Source: Brevundimonas subvibrioides ATCC 15264
GTDB lineage: Bacteria > Pseudomonadota > Alphaproteobacteria > Caulobacterales > Caulobacteraceae
Length of the DNA: 64,000 nt
Assembly: GCF_000144605.1 (NCBI RefSeq)
Contig: NC_014375.1
Coordinates: 744,001-808,000, forward strand
Direction of reading: 5' to 3'
The notes under the pieces: generated by a model
Told to the model about the DNA's origin: nothing
The model's database searches: none
Seen by the model: the letters and a program-made list of their open reading frames with translations, nothing else
In this document: piece by piece, positions 33,635 through 42,506 of the stretch
Layout of the letters: every line of letters begins with the position of its first letter
Position numbering within the stretch: the first letter of the stretch is position 1
Made by a program: the position numbers and the translations under genes

Positions 33635-33910
33635 CTAGTGCACCGACACGGGAGCCAGTTCGTGCGCCACAGCGGCGGCAAAGGCCGTCTCGCGGTCCAG
33701 CATCACGGCCAGCCGCTCTCCGTCCGCGCTGTGTACGGCGTACAGGGTCTGGTCCGGGTCGATCATCAGTCCCTTGGCTTCACCGGTCGGGGTATCGGCC
33801 AGCACGTCGGCGGCGCTGATCTCGCGCACATAGACGAGGTCGGGTGCCCCCAGGCCGGCGAAATCTTCCTTGGTCATCATCGGCGTCATCAAGACCGCCT
33901 CCTTGTTCAA
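33635..33910 (-). CDS. DUF1150 family protein
   Basis: A 91-aa soluble protein of unknown function. FAGLGAPDLVYVREI and SADGERLAVMLDRETAFAAA fit the DUF1150 family, which in alphaproteobacteria is found next to small heat-shock genes. Here too it follows hsp20 on the same strand, 80 bp downstream, so both may share the heat-shock promoter. An alternative start is the internal Met at MTPMMTKEDF. Confidence 0.85.
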   Translation of the reverse strand: MNKEAVLMTPMMTKEDFAGLGAPDLVYVREISAADVLADTPTGEAKGLMIDPDQTLYAVHSADGERLAVMLDRETAFAAAVAHELAPVSVH

Positions 33911-33990
33911 CTAATGTGAACGCCCGATCGCGCGGCGGGTTCGCCGCCGCGTCGAAGCGTCACGATGGGACGTGCGAATAGGGTTCGGGA

Positions 33991-34404
33991 TCAGCCGATG
34001 CTGATCGGGATCCGACGCACGGTCTGGGCCTGTTCGGGGCGCTTCAGATCGACGTGCAGCAGGCCGTGTTCCAGCTGGGCACCCTCGACCTCCAAACCAT
34101 CGGCCAGGACGAAGCTGCGGACGAACCCGCGCGCGGCGATGCCACGGTGCAGGAAGGCCTGGTCGGGAGCGGGCTCGCGCTTGCCGGCGATCGTCAGCTG
34201 GCGACCTTCCAGCGTGATGGCCAGGTCGTCCGGTGCGAACCCGGCGACGGCCAGAGAGATCCGGACCGCGCTCTCGCCCAATTGCTCGACATTGTAGGGG
34301 GGATAGCTCTCGGCCGCCGCCTTGGCGGCCCGGTCGATCAGGGCGCGCGTCTGGTCGAAGCCGAGAAGGAACGGGCTGTCGAACAGCACGGGGCGGGTGG
34401 TCAT
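33991..34404 (-). CDS. small heat-shock protein Hsp20
   Basis: A 137-aa alpha-crystallin-domain chaperone that binds unfolding proteins. It has PPYNVEQLGESAVRISLAVAGF followed by the core DDLAITLEGRQLTIAGKRE and GIAARGFVRSFVLADGLEV, then GLLHVDLKR. A C-terminal IPISIG gives the I-x-I motif used for oligomer assembly. The start at MTTRPVLFDSP (34404) follows GAGGA, and the upstream region carries a sigma32-like promoter. It forms a unit with DUF1150. Confidence 0.93.
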   Translation of the reverse strand: MTTRPVLFDSPFLLGFDQTRALIDRAAKAAAESYPPYNVEQLGESAVRISLAVAGFAPDDLAITLEGRQLTIAGKREPAPDQAFLHRGIAARGFVRSFVLADGLEVEGAQLEHGLLHVDLKRPEQAQTVRRIPISIG

Positions 34405-34474
34405 GGTCTTCAGTCCTCGATCAAGCGACTGCGCGGAAGCCTCCCGAAACCGGCAAGGCCCTGCGTCGAAACCC

Positions 34475-34502
34475 ATATGGGATGCGGTCGCCCGGCATCA
34501 AG
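34475..34502 (-). promoter_or_regulatory. sigma32-type heat-shock promoter of hsp20
   Basis: On the minus strand CTTGAT (34502-34497) is followed after 15 bases by CCCATAT (34481-34475), close to the RpoH consensus CTTGAA-N13-17-CCCCATNT. The leader of about 65 nt holds a CAGTC/GACTG stem that covers part of the GAGGA ribosome site. Confidence 0.65.
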
Positions 34503-34518
34503 CCGGGCCTGAATTGGC

Positions 34519-34549
34519 GAAGGCCGCCCGGATGTCCGGACGGCCTTCG
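34519..34549 (-). terminator. hairpin downstream of tRNA-Ala
   Basis: GAAGGCCG and CGGCCTTC form an 8-bp stem around a 12-15-base loop. It lies just after tRNA-Ala on its strand. A T tract is nearly absent. Confidence 0.45.
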
Positions 34550-34550
34550 G

Positions 34551-34626
<76 letters not shown>

Positions 34627-34797
34627 GAACCTTGAGGCCTTTCGGCCTTCGGGTCTGGTCCGCCGGGTCTGGTGTGGCCCCCGGCGAGGCGGCGGAACCT
34701 ATGTCAGGCCCTTTGCAGGATCAACCCGGTTCCGCAGTTTATTTTCGACCTTCGAAAGATGCGGGGAGCGGACCGGAATCCGCCCCCCGGAACTGTC

Positions 34798-35259
34798 CTA
34801 CAGATCGTCATCCTTGCCGCCCTTGACGACGTCGTCGCCGAAGGCGTCGTCGTCCTCGTCCTCGATGAAGGGCACGGAATCGTCGTCGTCGTCGTCCGCC
34901 AGGACGTCGTCGTCGCCCTCGGTCGAGCCCATGCCGGCTTCCTCGGAGGGGTCGGCCACGGCGTCGTCCTCGTCGTCCGGCGTCAGGATCGGCTCGTGAC
35001 CCTCCTGATCGATCTCCGGCGTGACGACCTCTTCTTCTTCATCGTCGTCGTCGGTCGCCTTCTTCTCGACGACCTGATCTTCTGCGTCGTCAGCGGCATA
35101 GCCACCCGGGCGTCCGCGACGGCTGCGCAGCTTGATCGCCTCTTCGGGATCGAATTCGGTGTCGCATTTGGGGCAGTGCGCCGGGCGGCGCTGAAGGTCG
35201 TAGAATTTGGCCTGGCAGTTCGGACAGACCTGCTTGGCGCCAAGTTTGGGATCGGCCAC
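34798..35259 (-). CDS. FYDLN_acid (TIGR02300) family protein
   Basis: A 153-aa protein with an N-terminal zinc-ribbon of two CxxC pairs ([13 protein letters not shown] and [14 protein letters not shown]), then [10 protein letters not shown], then a long Asp/Glu-rich tail of about 80 residues. FYDLQ is the diverged form of the FYDLN signature. The function is unknown; it may bind RNA or act as a folding aid. The GTG at 35259 is chosen because family members begin MAxPxxGxK and here the sequence is VADPKLGAK. It is divergent from aroA. Confidence 0.9.
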   Translation of the reverse strand: MADPKLGAKQVCPNCQAKFYDLQRRPAHCPKCDTEFDPEEAIKLRSRRGRPGGYAADDAEDQVVEKKATDDDDEEEEVVTPEIDQEGHEPILTPDDEDDAVADPSEEAGMGSTEGDDDVLADDDDDDSVPFIEDEDDDAFGDDVVKGGKDDDL

Positions 35260-35392
35260 GGGTGATGGAGACCTTTGGATGGAGGAGGGGATTTCGGCCG
35301 CGTCCCTTGCCACTATGGGGGGGCGCTGTCAAAAGCCGTGTTCAGCGTGGCCGCGGTCCGCTCCCTCCCACACTGCAGTCTACGGAGCCCGC

Positions 35393-36709
35393 GTGGCCTC
35401 CAACGCCCCCCATCTGACCGCACGTCCCGGCCATCCCCTGCGAGGGACCGTGCGGGCCCCCGGCGACAAGTCGATCTCCCACCGCTCCATGATCCTGGGG
35501 GCCATGGCCTCCGGCGTGACCGAGATCGACGGCCTGCTGGAAGGCGACGACGTCCTCGCCACCGCCCGCGCGGCCGAGGCCTTCGGTGCCAAGGTCGAAC
35601 GGCTCGGCGGCGGACGCTGGCGGGTGACCGGGCGCGGCGGCTTCCAGACCCCGACGGGCGTCATCGACTGCGGCAATGCCGGCACGGGCGTGCGCCTGCT
35701 GATGGGGGCCGCCGCCGGCTATCCGATCGCCGCCACCTTCGACGGCGACGCCTCGCTGCGCGGCCGCCCGATGGGGCGCGTCACCGACCATCTGACCCGA
35801 ATGGGCGCGACCTTCGCCTGGAGCGGAAAGCCCGGCCTGCTGCCGGCCACCCTGACAGGGGGCGCGCTTCACGCCATCGATCATGTCCAGACGGTCGCCT
35901 CGGCCCAGGTCAAGTCAGCCATCCTGCTGGCCGGTCTGAATGCCAGCGGCACGACGTCTGTCTCCGAGCCGGAAAAGAGCCGCGACCACACCGAGCGGAT
36001 GCTGCGCGCCTTCGGTGCCGTCGTGGACGTCGAGGACCAGGGCGAGGGCTGGGTCATCCGCCTGCGCGGGGGGCAGCCCCTGACCGGCACGACCGTCTCC
36101 GTCCCCGGTGATCCCTCCTCCGCCGCCTTCCCCCTCGCCGCCGGCCTGATCGTGCCGGGCTCGGAGGTGACGGTCGAGGGCGTCATGCTGAACCCGCTGC
36201 GCACCGGCCTGTTCGACACCTGGCTTGAGATGGGCGCAGACCTGACCATCGCCAACCGCCGTGTCTCGGGCGGCGAGGACGTCGGCGACATCACGGCCCG
36301 CCATTCACCGCTGCAGGGCGTCGTCGTGCCCGAGAGCCGGGCCGCCTCCATGATCGACGAATACCCCATCCTGGCCGCCACCGCCGCCTTCGCGGTGGGC
36401 GCGACGGTGATGCGCGGCGTCGGCGAGATGCGGGTCAAGGAAAGCGACCGCATCCGCCTGATGGTCGACGGCCTGCGTGCCTGTGGCGTGGGGGTGGACG
36501 AGGAGCCGGAAGGCTTCATCGTCACCGGCGGCGCGGTCCCCGGCGGCGCGACCGTCCATACGGCCCACGACCACCGCATCGCCATGAGCCATCTCGTGCT
36601 GGGCCTGGCGGCTGCCGCGCCCATCACGGTCGACGAACCCGACATGATCGCCACGAGCTTCCCCGGTTTCGTAGAGATGATGCGCGCCCTGGGCGGAGAT
36701 CTATTGTGA
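35393..36709 (+). CDS. aroA: 3-phosphoshikimate 1-carboxyvinyltransferase (EPSP synthase)
   Basis: A 438-aa enzyme of aromatic amino acid synthesis, joining shikimate 3-phosphate and PEP. Domain landmarks are [19 protein letters not shown], the phosphate-binding [52 protein letters not shown], then [13 protein letters not shown] with the catalytic Asp/Glu, and KESDRI. The GTG at 35393 follows GGAG and gives the usual start shortly before [12 protein letters not shown]; the longer upstream frame is not used. It lies 49 bp before cmk and with rpsA makes a classical aroA-cmk-rpsA order. Confidence 0.95.
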   Translation: MASNAPHLTARPGHPLRGTVRAPGDKSISHRSMILGAMASGVTEIDGLLEGDDVLATARAAEAFGAKVERLGGGRWRVTGRGGFQTPTGVIDCGNAGTGVRLLMGAAAGYPIAATFDGDASLRGRPMGRVTDHLTRMGATFAWSGKPGLLPATLTGGALHAIDHVQTVASAQVKSAILLAGLNASGTTSVSEPEKSRDHTERMLRAFGAVVDVEDQGEGWVIRLRGGQPLTGTTVSVPGDPSSAAFPLAAGLIVPGSEVTVEGVMLNPLRTGLFDTWLEMGADLTIANRRVSGGEDVGDITARHSPLQGVVVPESRAASMIDEYPILAATAAFAVGATVMRGVGEMRVKESDRIRLMVDGLRACGVGVDEEPEGFIVTGGAVPGGATVHTAHDHRIAMSHLVLGLAAAAPITVDEPDMIATSFPGFVEMMRALGGDLL

Positions 36710-36758
36710 ACACAGGTTCACTGGTGCGGTCCCCGCGACTGTGCTTCCTGCCCAGATC

Positions 36759-37415
36759 ATGACCCGCCCCTTCGTCATCGCCGTCGACGGCCCCGCCGCC
36801 TCTGGCAAGGGCACGATCGCCTCCCGGCTGGCCTCGCACTACGGCCTGCCCTTCCTGGACACCGGCCTCCTGTACCGGGCGGTGGGCCTCGACGTCTTGA
36901 CCGGCGGCGGTGATCTCGGCGATCCGGTCGCGGCCGAAGCAGCGGCGCGCGCCCTCGATGCCGCCCGCGTGGCCGAAGACGCCGCCCTGACGACCGGCGA
37001 GGCCGGGGAGGCGGCCAGTCGCGTCGCCGGCCACCCCGGCGTCCGCGCCGCCCTGCTGGACCTGCAGCAGGCCTTCGCCCGCCAGCCCGCCGGCGCGGTG
37101 CTGGACGGGCGCGACATCGGCACGGTCATCGCCCCGGGCGCTCCCGCCAAGCTGTTCGTGACGGCCACGCCCGAGACCCGGGCGCGCCGCCGCTGGCTGC
37201 AGTTGAGCGGACGCGGCGACACCATCACCTACGAGGCCATGCTGGCCGACATCCAGCGCCGGGACGAACGCGACGCCGGACGCGGCTCGGCCCCCATGGT
37301 CCAGGCCGACGACGCCGTCTTGCTGGACACGACCGATATGGATATAGAGAGTGCCTTCGATGCGGCCCGCCGTATCGTCGAGGCGGCGCGCGTCCGACAC
37401 GGCTTTCTGGCCTGA
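36759..37415 (+). CDS. cmk: cytidylate kinase
   Basis: A 218-aa P-loop kinase phosphorylating CMP and dCMP with ATP. The P-loop is DGPAASGKGT near residue 10; YRAVGLDVL and LDGRDIGTVIAP (CMP binding) follow, then FVTATPETRARRRWLQL, and RDERDAGRGSAPMVQADDAVLLDTT. The ATG at 36759 (MTRPFVIAVDG) was preferred to ATG 36741. It lies between aroA and rpsA. Confidence 0.95.
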   Translation: MTRPFVIAVDGPAASGKGTIASRLASHYGLPFLDTGLLYRAVGLDVLTGGGDLGDPVAAEAAARALDAARVAEDAALTTGEAGEAASRVAGHPGVRAALLDLQQAFARQPAGAVLDGRDIGTVIAPGAPAKLFVTATPETRARRRWLQLSGRGDTITYEAMLADIQRRDERDAGRGSAPMVQADDAVLLDTTDMDIESAFDAARRIVEAARVRHGFLA

Positions 37416-37567
37416 CCGGACAAATCCAACGCTCCCATCCTCGGCTTCCGCGGGCGTTCTGGCACCGATCGCCTCGCTTTCGACGACCTGACTGACATCT
37501 TCGAACTTCACCTCGCGCAGGGCCGTCCGGTCTTGCGCCCCAGCCCTATCGGAAACACCAGAGCTAT

Positions 37568-39271
37568 ATGTCTGATACCCTGAACCCCACGCGCGACGAC
37601 TTTTCGGCGCTGCTCGACGAACAACTGCAAGGCCGCGATCTCGGCGAAGGCCAGGTCGTTCATGGCCGCGTCGTCGGCATCGAAAAGGATATCCTGATCA
37701 TCGACGTCGGTCTGAAGACCGAAGGCCGCATCTCGATCCGTGAATTCGCCGTCGGCGAAGGCTCCGTGGTCCCCAAGGTCGGCGACAACGTCGAAGTCTA
37801 TCTGGAGCGCGTCGAGAACGCCCTGGGTGAGGCCGTCATCAGCCGCGACAAGGCCCGTCGCGAAGAAGCCTGGACCCGTCTGGAAGTCGTCTTCGCCGAA
37901 GGCGTGCCGGTCAACGGCGCCATCGTCGGTCGCGTCAAGGGCGGCTTCACCGTCGACCTGGGCGGCGCGTCCGCCTTCCTGCCCGGCTCGCAGGTCGACA
38001 TCCGCCCGGTGCGCGACGTCGGTCCGCTGATGGGCAAGGAACAGCCGTTCCAGATCCTCAAGATGGACCGCCCGCGCGGCAACATCGTCGTCTCGCGTCG
38101 TGCGATCCTCGAAGAAGCCCGCGCCGAACAGCGCACGGAGCTGGTCGGCCAGCTGCAAGAGGGTGAAGTCCGCGACGGCGTCGTCAAGAACATCACCGAC
38201 TACGGCGCGTTCGTGGACCTGGGCGGCATCGACGGCCTGCTGCACGTCACCGACATGTCGTGGAAGCGCGTCTCCCACCCGTCGCAGGTGCTCGCCGTCG
38301 GCGACACCGTCCAGGTGCAGATCGTCAAGATCAACCCGGACACCCAGCGCATCTCGCTGGGCATGAAGCAGCTGCAGTCCGACCCGTGGGATGGCGTCGA
38401 AGCCAAATACCCGCCGGGCGCCAAGTACACGGGCCGCATCACCAACATCACCGACTACGGCGCATTCGTTGAGCTGGAAGCCGGCGTCGAGGGCCTGGTC
38501 CACGTCTCGGAAATGTCCTGGACCAAGAAGAACGTCCACCCCGGCAAGATCGTCTCGACCTCGCAGGAAGTCGACGTCGTGGTCCTGGATGTCGACGCCT
38601 CCAAGCGCCGCATCTCGCTGGGCCTGAAGCAGGCCCAGGACAATCCGTGGGATGCCTTCGTCGCTGCCAACCCGATCGGCTCGACCGTCGAGGGCGAGGT
38701 CAAGAACGCCACCGAATTCGGCCTGTTCATCGGCCTGGACAACGACATCGACGGCATGGTGCACCTGTCCGACCTCGACTGGTCGGTCTCGGGTGAGGAA
38801 GCCATCCAGCGCTACCGCAAGGGCGAGATGGTCAAGGCCAAGGTCCTGGACGTCGACGTCGAGAAGGAACGCGTCTCGCTCGGCATCAAGCAGCTGGGCG
38901 GCGATCCCGTCGGCGACGGCGACACCTACAAGAAGGGTCAGACCGTCACCGTGACCGTCACCTCCATCGAGTCGGGCGGCATCGAGGTCAAGTTCGGCGA
39001 GGACGACGCGCCGATCACCAGCTTCGTGCGCAAGTCGGACATCAGCCGCGACAAGAACGAGCAGCGCCCCGAGCGTTATGCCGTCGGCGACCGCGTCGAT
39101 GCCCAGATCACGAGCATCGACAAGGCGACCCGTCGCATCTCCGTCTCGATCAAGGCCCTCGAAATGGCCGACGAGAAGGAAGCCATCGAACAGTTCGGAT
39201 CCTCGGATTCGGGCGCCTCGCTGGGCGACATCCTGGGTGCGGCCCTGCGCGAGAAAGCCAAGCAGGACTGA
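37568..39271 (+). CDS. rpsA: 30S ribosomal protein S1
   Basis: The 567-aa mRNA-binding ribosomal protein. Six S1 (OB-fold) repeats can be counted by recurring patterns such as VHGRVVGIEKDILIIDVG, VKNITDYGAFVDLGGIDGLL, ITNITDYGAFVELEAGVEGL and VKNATEFGLFIGLDNDIDGM. HVTDMSWKRVSHPS marks the third repeat. It contacts leaders lacking strong ribosome sites and helps start translation. It follows cmk by 152 bp, so it may have its own promoter. A strong terminator follows. Confidence 0.97.
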   Translation: MSDTLNPTRDDFSALLDEQLQGRDLGEGQVVHGRVVGIEKDILIIDVGLKTEGRISIREFAVGEGSVVPKVGDNVEVYLERVENALGEAVISRDKARREEAWTRLEVVFAEGVPVNGAIVGRVKGGFTVDLGGASAFLPGSQVDIRPVRDVGPLMGKEQPFQILKMDRPRGNIVVSRRAILEEARAEQRTELVGQLQEGEVRDGVVKNITDYGAFVDLGGIDGLLHVTDMSWKRVSHPSQVLAVGDTVQVQIVKINPDTQRISLGMKQLQSDPWDGVEAKYPPGAKYTGRITNITDYGAFVELEAGVEGLVHVSEMSWTKKNVHPGKIVSTSQEVDVVVLDVDASKRRISLGLKQAQDNPWDAFVAANPIGSTVEGEVKNATEFGLFIGLDNDIDGMVHLSDLDWSVSGEEAIQRYRKGEMVKAKVLDVDVEKERVSLGIKQLGGDPVGDGDTYKKGQTVTVTVTSIESGGIEVKFGEDDAPITSFVRKSDISRDKNEQRPERYAVGDRVDAQITSIDKATRRISVSIKALEMADEKEAIEQFGSSDSGASLGDILGAALREKAKQD

Positions 39272-39296
39272 TCCTTCGATCCGTCTACGGAATGGC

Positions 39297-39327
39297 GGGC
39301 GGCCGGAGCGATCCGGCCGCCCGTTTT
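39297..39327 (+). terminator. intrinsic terminator of rpsA
   Basis: A perfect 11-bp stem (GGGCGGCCGGA with TCCGGCCGCCC) closed by a GCGA tetraloop is followed by GTTTTC. Confidence 0.9.
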
Positions 39328-39501
39328 CGTGCGCGGTCTCTGAGTCCGTGTACGGTTGCGGAAAATTAACGATCATTCCCCGGCGGAAACTGTTCAAACC
39401 CTCTTTTTCGCGCGCCGAGCGAAGGCTAGGGTGGCCTCGCAACGGGATTGAAGTTGCACCCGTATTTGCTCTTCAGGGCAGGAAAGGGCGGGGGCCTGGA
39501 C

Positions 39502-39792
39502 ATGATCAAGTCTGAGCTGATCGAGAAGCTGGCGGCTGAGAACACGCATCTCACCCACGCCGAGGTCGAGCGCGTCGTGAACGTGGTGCTCGGTCGCATG
39601 ACCGACGCCATGGCCAGTGGCGGCCGGGTCGAACTGCGCGGCTTCGGGGCCTTTTCCGTGCGCTCACGGCCGGCGCGCGCGGGCCGCAATCCGCGTACCG
39701 GTGAAACTGTGGACGTGCCTGCCAAGGCCGTACCCTTCTTCAAGAGCGGCAAGGAGCTGCGCGAGCGGCTGAACGCCAGCGGCGACGCCTGA
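39502..39792 (+). CDS. ihfB: integration host factor subunit beta
   Basis: A 96-aa DNA-bending protein that pairs with Ihf[22 protein letters not shown] and the beta-arm sequence [21 protein letters not shown], with the intercalating Pro, are typical. The start [10 protein letters not shown] at 39502 is chosen over an upstream ATG at 39448. The gene lies between rpsA and mscL; rpsA-ihfB order is widely conserved. IHF bends DNA at sigma-54 promoters and origins. Confidence 0.95.
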   Translation: MIKSELIEKLAAENTHLTHAEVERVVNVVLGRMTDAMASGGRVELRGFGAFSVRSRPARAGRNPRTGETVDVPAKAVPFFKSGKELRERLNASGDA

Positions 39793-39809
39793 GTCCGAGG
39801 ACACGATCG

Positions 39810-40223
39810 ATGGGTCTGGTTTCCGAGTTCAAGGAATTCATCGCGCGCGGCAATGTCGTCGACCTCGCGGTCGGCGTCATCATCGGGGCCTCGTTCGGCA
39901 AGATCGTCACCAGCCTGGTCGAGCAGGTGGTCATGCCGCCGATCGGACTTCTGCTGGGCGGCGTCGACTTCTCTCACCTCCAGTGGGAGCTTCGGCCCGA
40001 GAACCTGGCCACCGAAGAGGTCGAACAGGTGGCCATCCAGTACGGGGCCTTCCTGAATACGGTGATCCAGTTCCTGATCGTGGCCTTTGTCATCTTCCTG
40101 ATGGTCAAGGCGATCAACCGGCTGAAACGCGCCGAGGCCGCCGCCCCCGAGGCCCCGCACGTCCCCACGGCGTCGGAGGTCCTGCTGGCCGAGATCCGCG
40201 ACGAGCTGAAGGCCCGCCGTTGA
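39810..40223 (+). CDS. mscL: large-conductance mechanosensitive channel
   Basis: A 137-aa pentameric channel that opens at high membrane tension to release solutes. TM1 has [28 protein letters not shown] with the Gly- and Asn-rich pore line, then [14 protein letters not shown], and TM2 is near 78-98 ([18 protein letters not shown]). The C-terminal helix ends [11 protein letters not shown]-like. It starts 17 bp after ihfB. With the ots operon it belongs to osmotic defence. Confidence 0.95.
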   Translation: MGLVSEFKEFIARGNVVDLAVGVIIGASFGKIVTSLVEQVVMPPIGLLLGGVDFSHLQWELRPENLATEEVEQVAIQYGAFLNTVIQFLIVAFVIFLMVKAINRLKRAEAAAPEAPHVPTASEVLLAEIRDELKARR

Positions 40224-40235
40224 AGCGAGGGCCCG

Positions 40236-41012
40236 TCAGCGACGCCTGCGGCTGCCCGTGACGACCATGTCCAGCAGACGGCCCTCTGCGGCGGCCATGT
40301 CGGACGCGCGCACGGGAACGCCTTCGAGCTCTGCGGCCACCAGCTGCCCGTCAGCAGGATAGGCCGGAACTTCATGTTCCGAGCGGCAGGCGGTGTATCG
40401 CCCGTTCGAGACAAGGCAACTGATCGACACCTGGAACGTCGATGTCCGCGAGACCCTGCGTTCGAGCACGCGATCGGGCATGATGACCACGGGCGTTTCG
40501 ATCAGGAGGTCGTCGAGGCGCGGAGCACGATCCCGGTCGTTCGTCGTGGGATAGCCGCACGCCCCGAGCACGGCGTCGAGGCCGGTCGAGCTGGTCGGCA
40601 AATCGACCTCCATACGGAAGGGTGCGTCCGCCTCGGTGTCCGAACGTATCGAGAGCGGGCCACCCGCTTTCAGGAAACGAACCAGACGGTCATCGCTGTC
40701 CGCCACGACGGTCGTGCCGTCAGATCGCCGCTCCCAGAGCTTTCGCATTGTCTGCCCGGTCCCCAGCCGCAGATCGTACCAGGCAGACCCCGGAGATGCG
40801 GGCGGCAGGCGCAGGATCGCGGTCCGCAGAGTGCCCGCGCGGCACAGAACGACGATGGAGACGCCGCTCGAGTAATCCACGGTCGCGACGGTGGTTTGCT
40901 GATCTGGCGCGGTGGACAGGTCCCAGTCATCGTCGGTCTGGGCGAACGCAGGGTTGGTGCTTCCCAGACAGGCAAGGGCGAGCACGACCGAAAGCGGTGC
41001 GGACAATTTCAA
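40236..41012 (-). CDS. secreted hypothetical protein
   Basis: A 258-aa protein with a cleavable signal peptide (LSAPLSVVLALACLGSTNPAFA then Q). The mature part has a DWDLSTAPDQQTTVATVDYSSGVSIVV opening, two or three Cys residues and a very basic end (GSRRRR). I do not recognise the family. The TTG at 41012 is preferred because GGAGGG lies seven bases before it; the GTG at 41030 would place the ribosome site inside the gene. It converges on mscL and ends 12 bp from it. Function unknown. Confidence 0.75.
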   Translation of the reverse strand: MKLSAPLSVVLALACLGSTNPAFAQTDDDWDLSTAPDQQTTVATVDYSSGVSIVVLCRAGTLRTAILRLPPASPGSAWYDLRLGTGQTMRKLWERRSDGTTVVADSDDRLVRFLKAGGPLSIRSDTEADAPFRMEVDLPTSSTGLDAVLGACGYPTTNDRDRAPRLDDLLIETPVVIMPDRVLERRVSRTSTFQVSISCLVSNGRYTACRSEHEVPAYPADGQLVAAELEGVPVRASDMAAAEGRLLDMVVTGSRRRR

Positions 41013-41071
41013 TCGCAGACCCTCCCCCACAAACGTATCGCCGATTGGCGACCCGTCAACAGGGCGTTGCT

Positions 41072-42193
41072 TCAGGCTGCGTCCCTCGTCTGTGCGGGCA
41101 CGGGCACCGGCCGTAGGCAGATCCCGTAGTCTCCATCGAACGGTGTCGGGGCCCAGGTGTCGACCCCTGCGGTATCCGGCTCGAACCGGACGTGGCAGTG
41201 GCCCCAGCCGCCTTCGCGTTTCGCCGTCTGCGCGAGGGGCCCGAGGCGCTTCAGCAGATGCGCGTTGACGGTCTGGATGCGGACCTTGGCGGCCCCCAGA
41301 GCCCGCGCGTTCTTCAGCAGCGCCTCCATCAGGGCGGGGATGGCGCGCGGCTCGTTCTTCAGGGCCACGAGGTCCAGGATCTCCAGCATGGGTGGCTCAA
41401 TCGGATTGCCCTTGGACATCGTCGCCATGGCGAAACCGGTGATCGACTCGCCCGCGCCGAACGCCAGAAGCAACGGCCGGAGCGTCAGGTCCGGATCGCT
41501 CAATCGCCAGCGGATGGTCGTCGGGCTGCGGTCTGCGATCAGCCGACCCTCGGCCTTCAGCGCGCTCCAGAAATCGGCATAGGGCGACCGGTCGGCCAGA
41601 TCGGCCAGCACCGAGACGCCGGCGGGCAGCGACAGCGACACGGCATCCCCCAGCCGCCCGTTAAGCAGCCGCTCTTGGGCCGGATCGATCAGGTGAGGCG
41701 CGCGCCTGTCCACTTCACGCCACAACCGGCCCCCGGCGCAGGCCAGGGTGTCGATCCGCCATGACAGCTTGAGATCGTGGGTTGTCGGCGGCCAGGCGAC
41801 CATGTCGAAGCGCTTGTACAGGGGGCTCGACGTCGGATTGGCGTTGAAGGTGTAGCGGGCGAACACGCCCGGCTGTTCGGCAAAGGTCCGCAGCAGCTTG
41901 CGGCTGCGGCCCCGCGCGCGGGGCGTGACGATGATCGAGAAGCCGGTCGCGCCATACAGGGTCTCTTCGCCCCGATGGAACCGCTGGACGAAATTGCCGG
42001 TCATGCCGCACGCCTCGCCGTCGGCGTCCGCCTCGAGCAGCCAGCCCGCCGGAGCACCCGACTCCAGCCGTGCGGGGTTCCCGGCCAGCCAGCGCCAGCC
42101 GGCCGCCGAGCGCTGCGGCCAGCCGACCGATCGGTGCAGCAGGTTCAGTGCCTCATGGTCGTCGTCTTCGATCGTGCGAACGGAAAAGCTCAT
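41072..42193 (-). CDS. GNAT-like acyltransferase, uncharacterised
   Basis: A 373-aa cytoplasmic protein starting MSFSVRTIEDDDHEALNLLH. The N-terminal half shows a GNAT-type pattern: the LLEADADGEACGMTGNF strand, then GFSIIVTPRARGRSRKLL (an acyl-CoA loop-like R-x-x-G-x-S/R) and PLYKRFDMV. A second half with LEILDLVALKN and RIQTVNAHLLKRLGPLAQTAKRE could be another GNAT-like fold. The substrate is unknown. The gene lies before the 40-kb secreted protein on the same strand, 59 bp apart, and the two may share a transcript. The start follows AAGGGA. Confidence 0.65.
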   Translation of the reverse strand: MSFSVRTIEDDDHEALNLLHRSVGWPQRSAAGWRWLAGNPARLESGAPAGWLLEADADGEACGMTGNFVQRFHRGEETLYGATGFSIIVTPRARGRSRKLLRTFAEQPGVFARYTFNANPTSSPLYKRFDMVAWPPTTHDLKLSWRIDTLACAGGRLWREVDRRAPHLIDPAQERLLNGRLGDAVSLSLPAGVSVLADLADRSPYADFWSALKAEGRLIADRSPTTIRWRLSDPDLTLRPLLLAFGAGESITGFAMATMSKGNPIEPPMLEILDLVALKNEPRAIPALMEALLKNARALGAAKVRIQTVNAHLLKRLGPLAQTAKREGGWGHCHVRFEPDTAGVDTWAPTPFDGDYGICLRPVPVPAQTRDAA

Positions 42194-42506
42194 CCGGGTA
42201 GTCCCTTGGCGACACAGTCGCCCTTCCTGATGGCAAGCCGCTGCAGACATCGGGCCACACGAAGCGCGCCAGGACAGAACCGGGGGATGAGCCGGCCGGG
42301 ACCCGGGGTCGTGTCCTTTCCCGGCCTTCGTGACGCTTTCGTTATCCATAAGGCTTGTCCGGCCTTGCCCGCCGTGCTGCTTATGCCGCAACGAAGCGCC
42401 CATACAGGCGCGTGGATGGGAGTATGGCGTTGATCAGGACGGACAGGGCGCGCGCGGCGGATCGGCCGCGCAGAACCGGGGACACGACGGTCGGAGGGAC
42501 GGCGTC
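42194..42506. other. 313-bp gap between divergent genes
   Basis: This stretch separates the GNAT-like gene and the peptide transporter, which point away from each other. It should hold both promoters. I see only short GC-rich inverted segments and no convincing coding frame, RNA gene or known riboswitch. Confidence 0.5.

Noticed and set aside
36710-36758. Possible cobalamin riboswitch fragment (GGTGCGGTCCCCGCGACTGTG) between aroA and cmk
   Set aside because: Only about 20 bases resemble the riboswitch core. The 49-bp gap is far too short for the full aptamer, and neither gene is B12-linked.
39362-39400. CtrA site upstream of ihfB (AAATTAACGATC)
   Set aside because: Only one partial half site is present and no second half with the right spacing.
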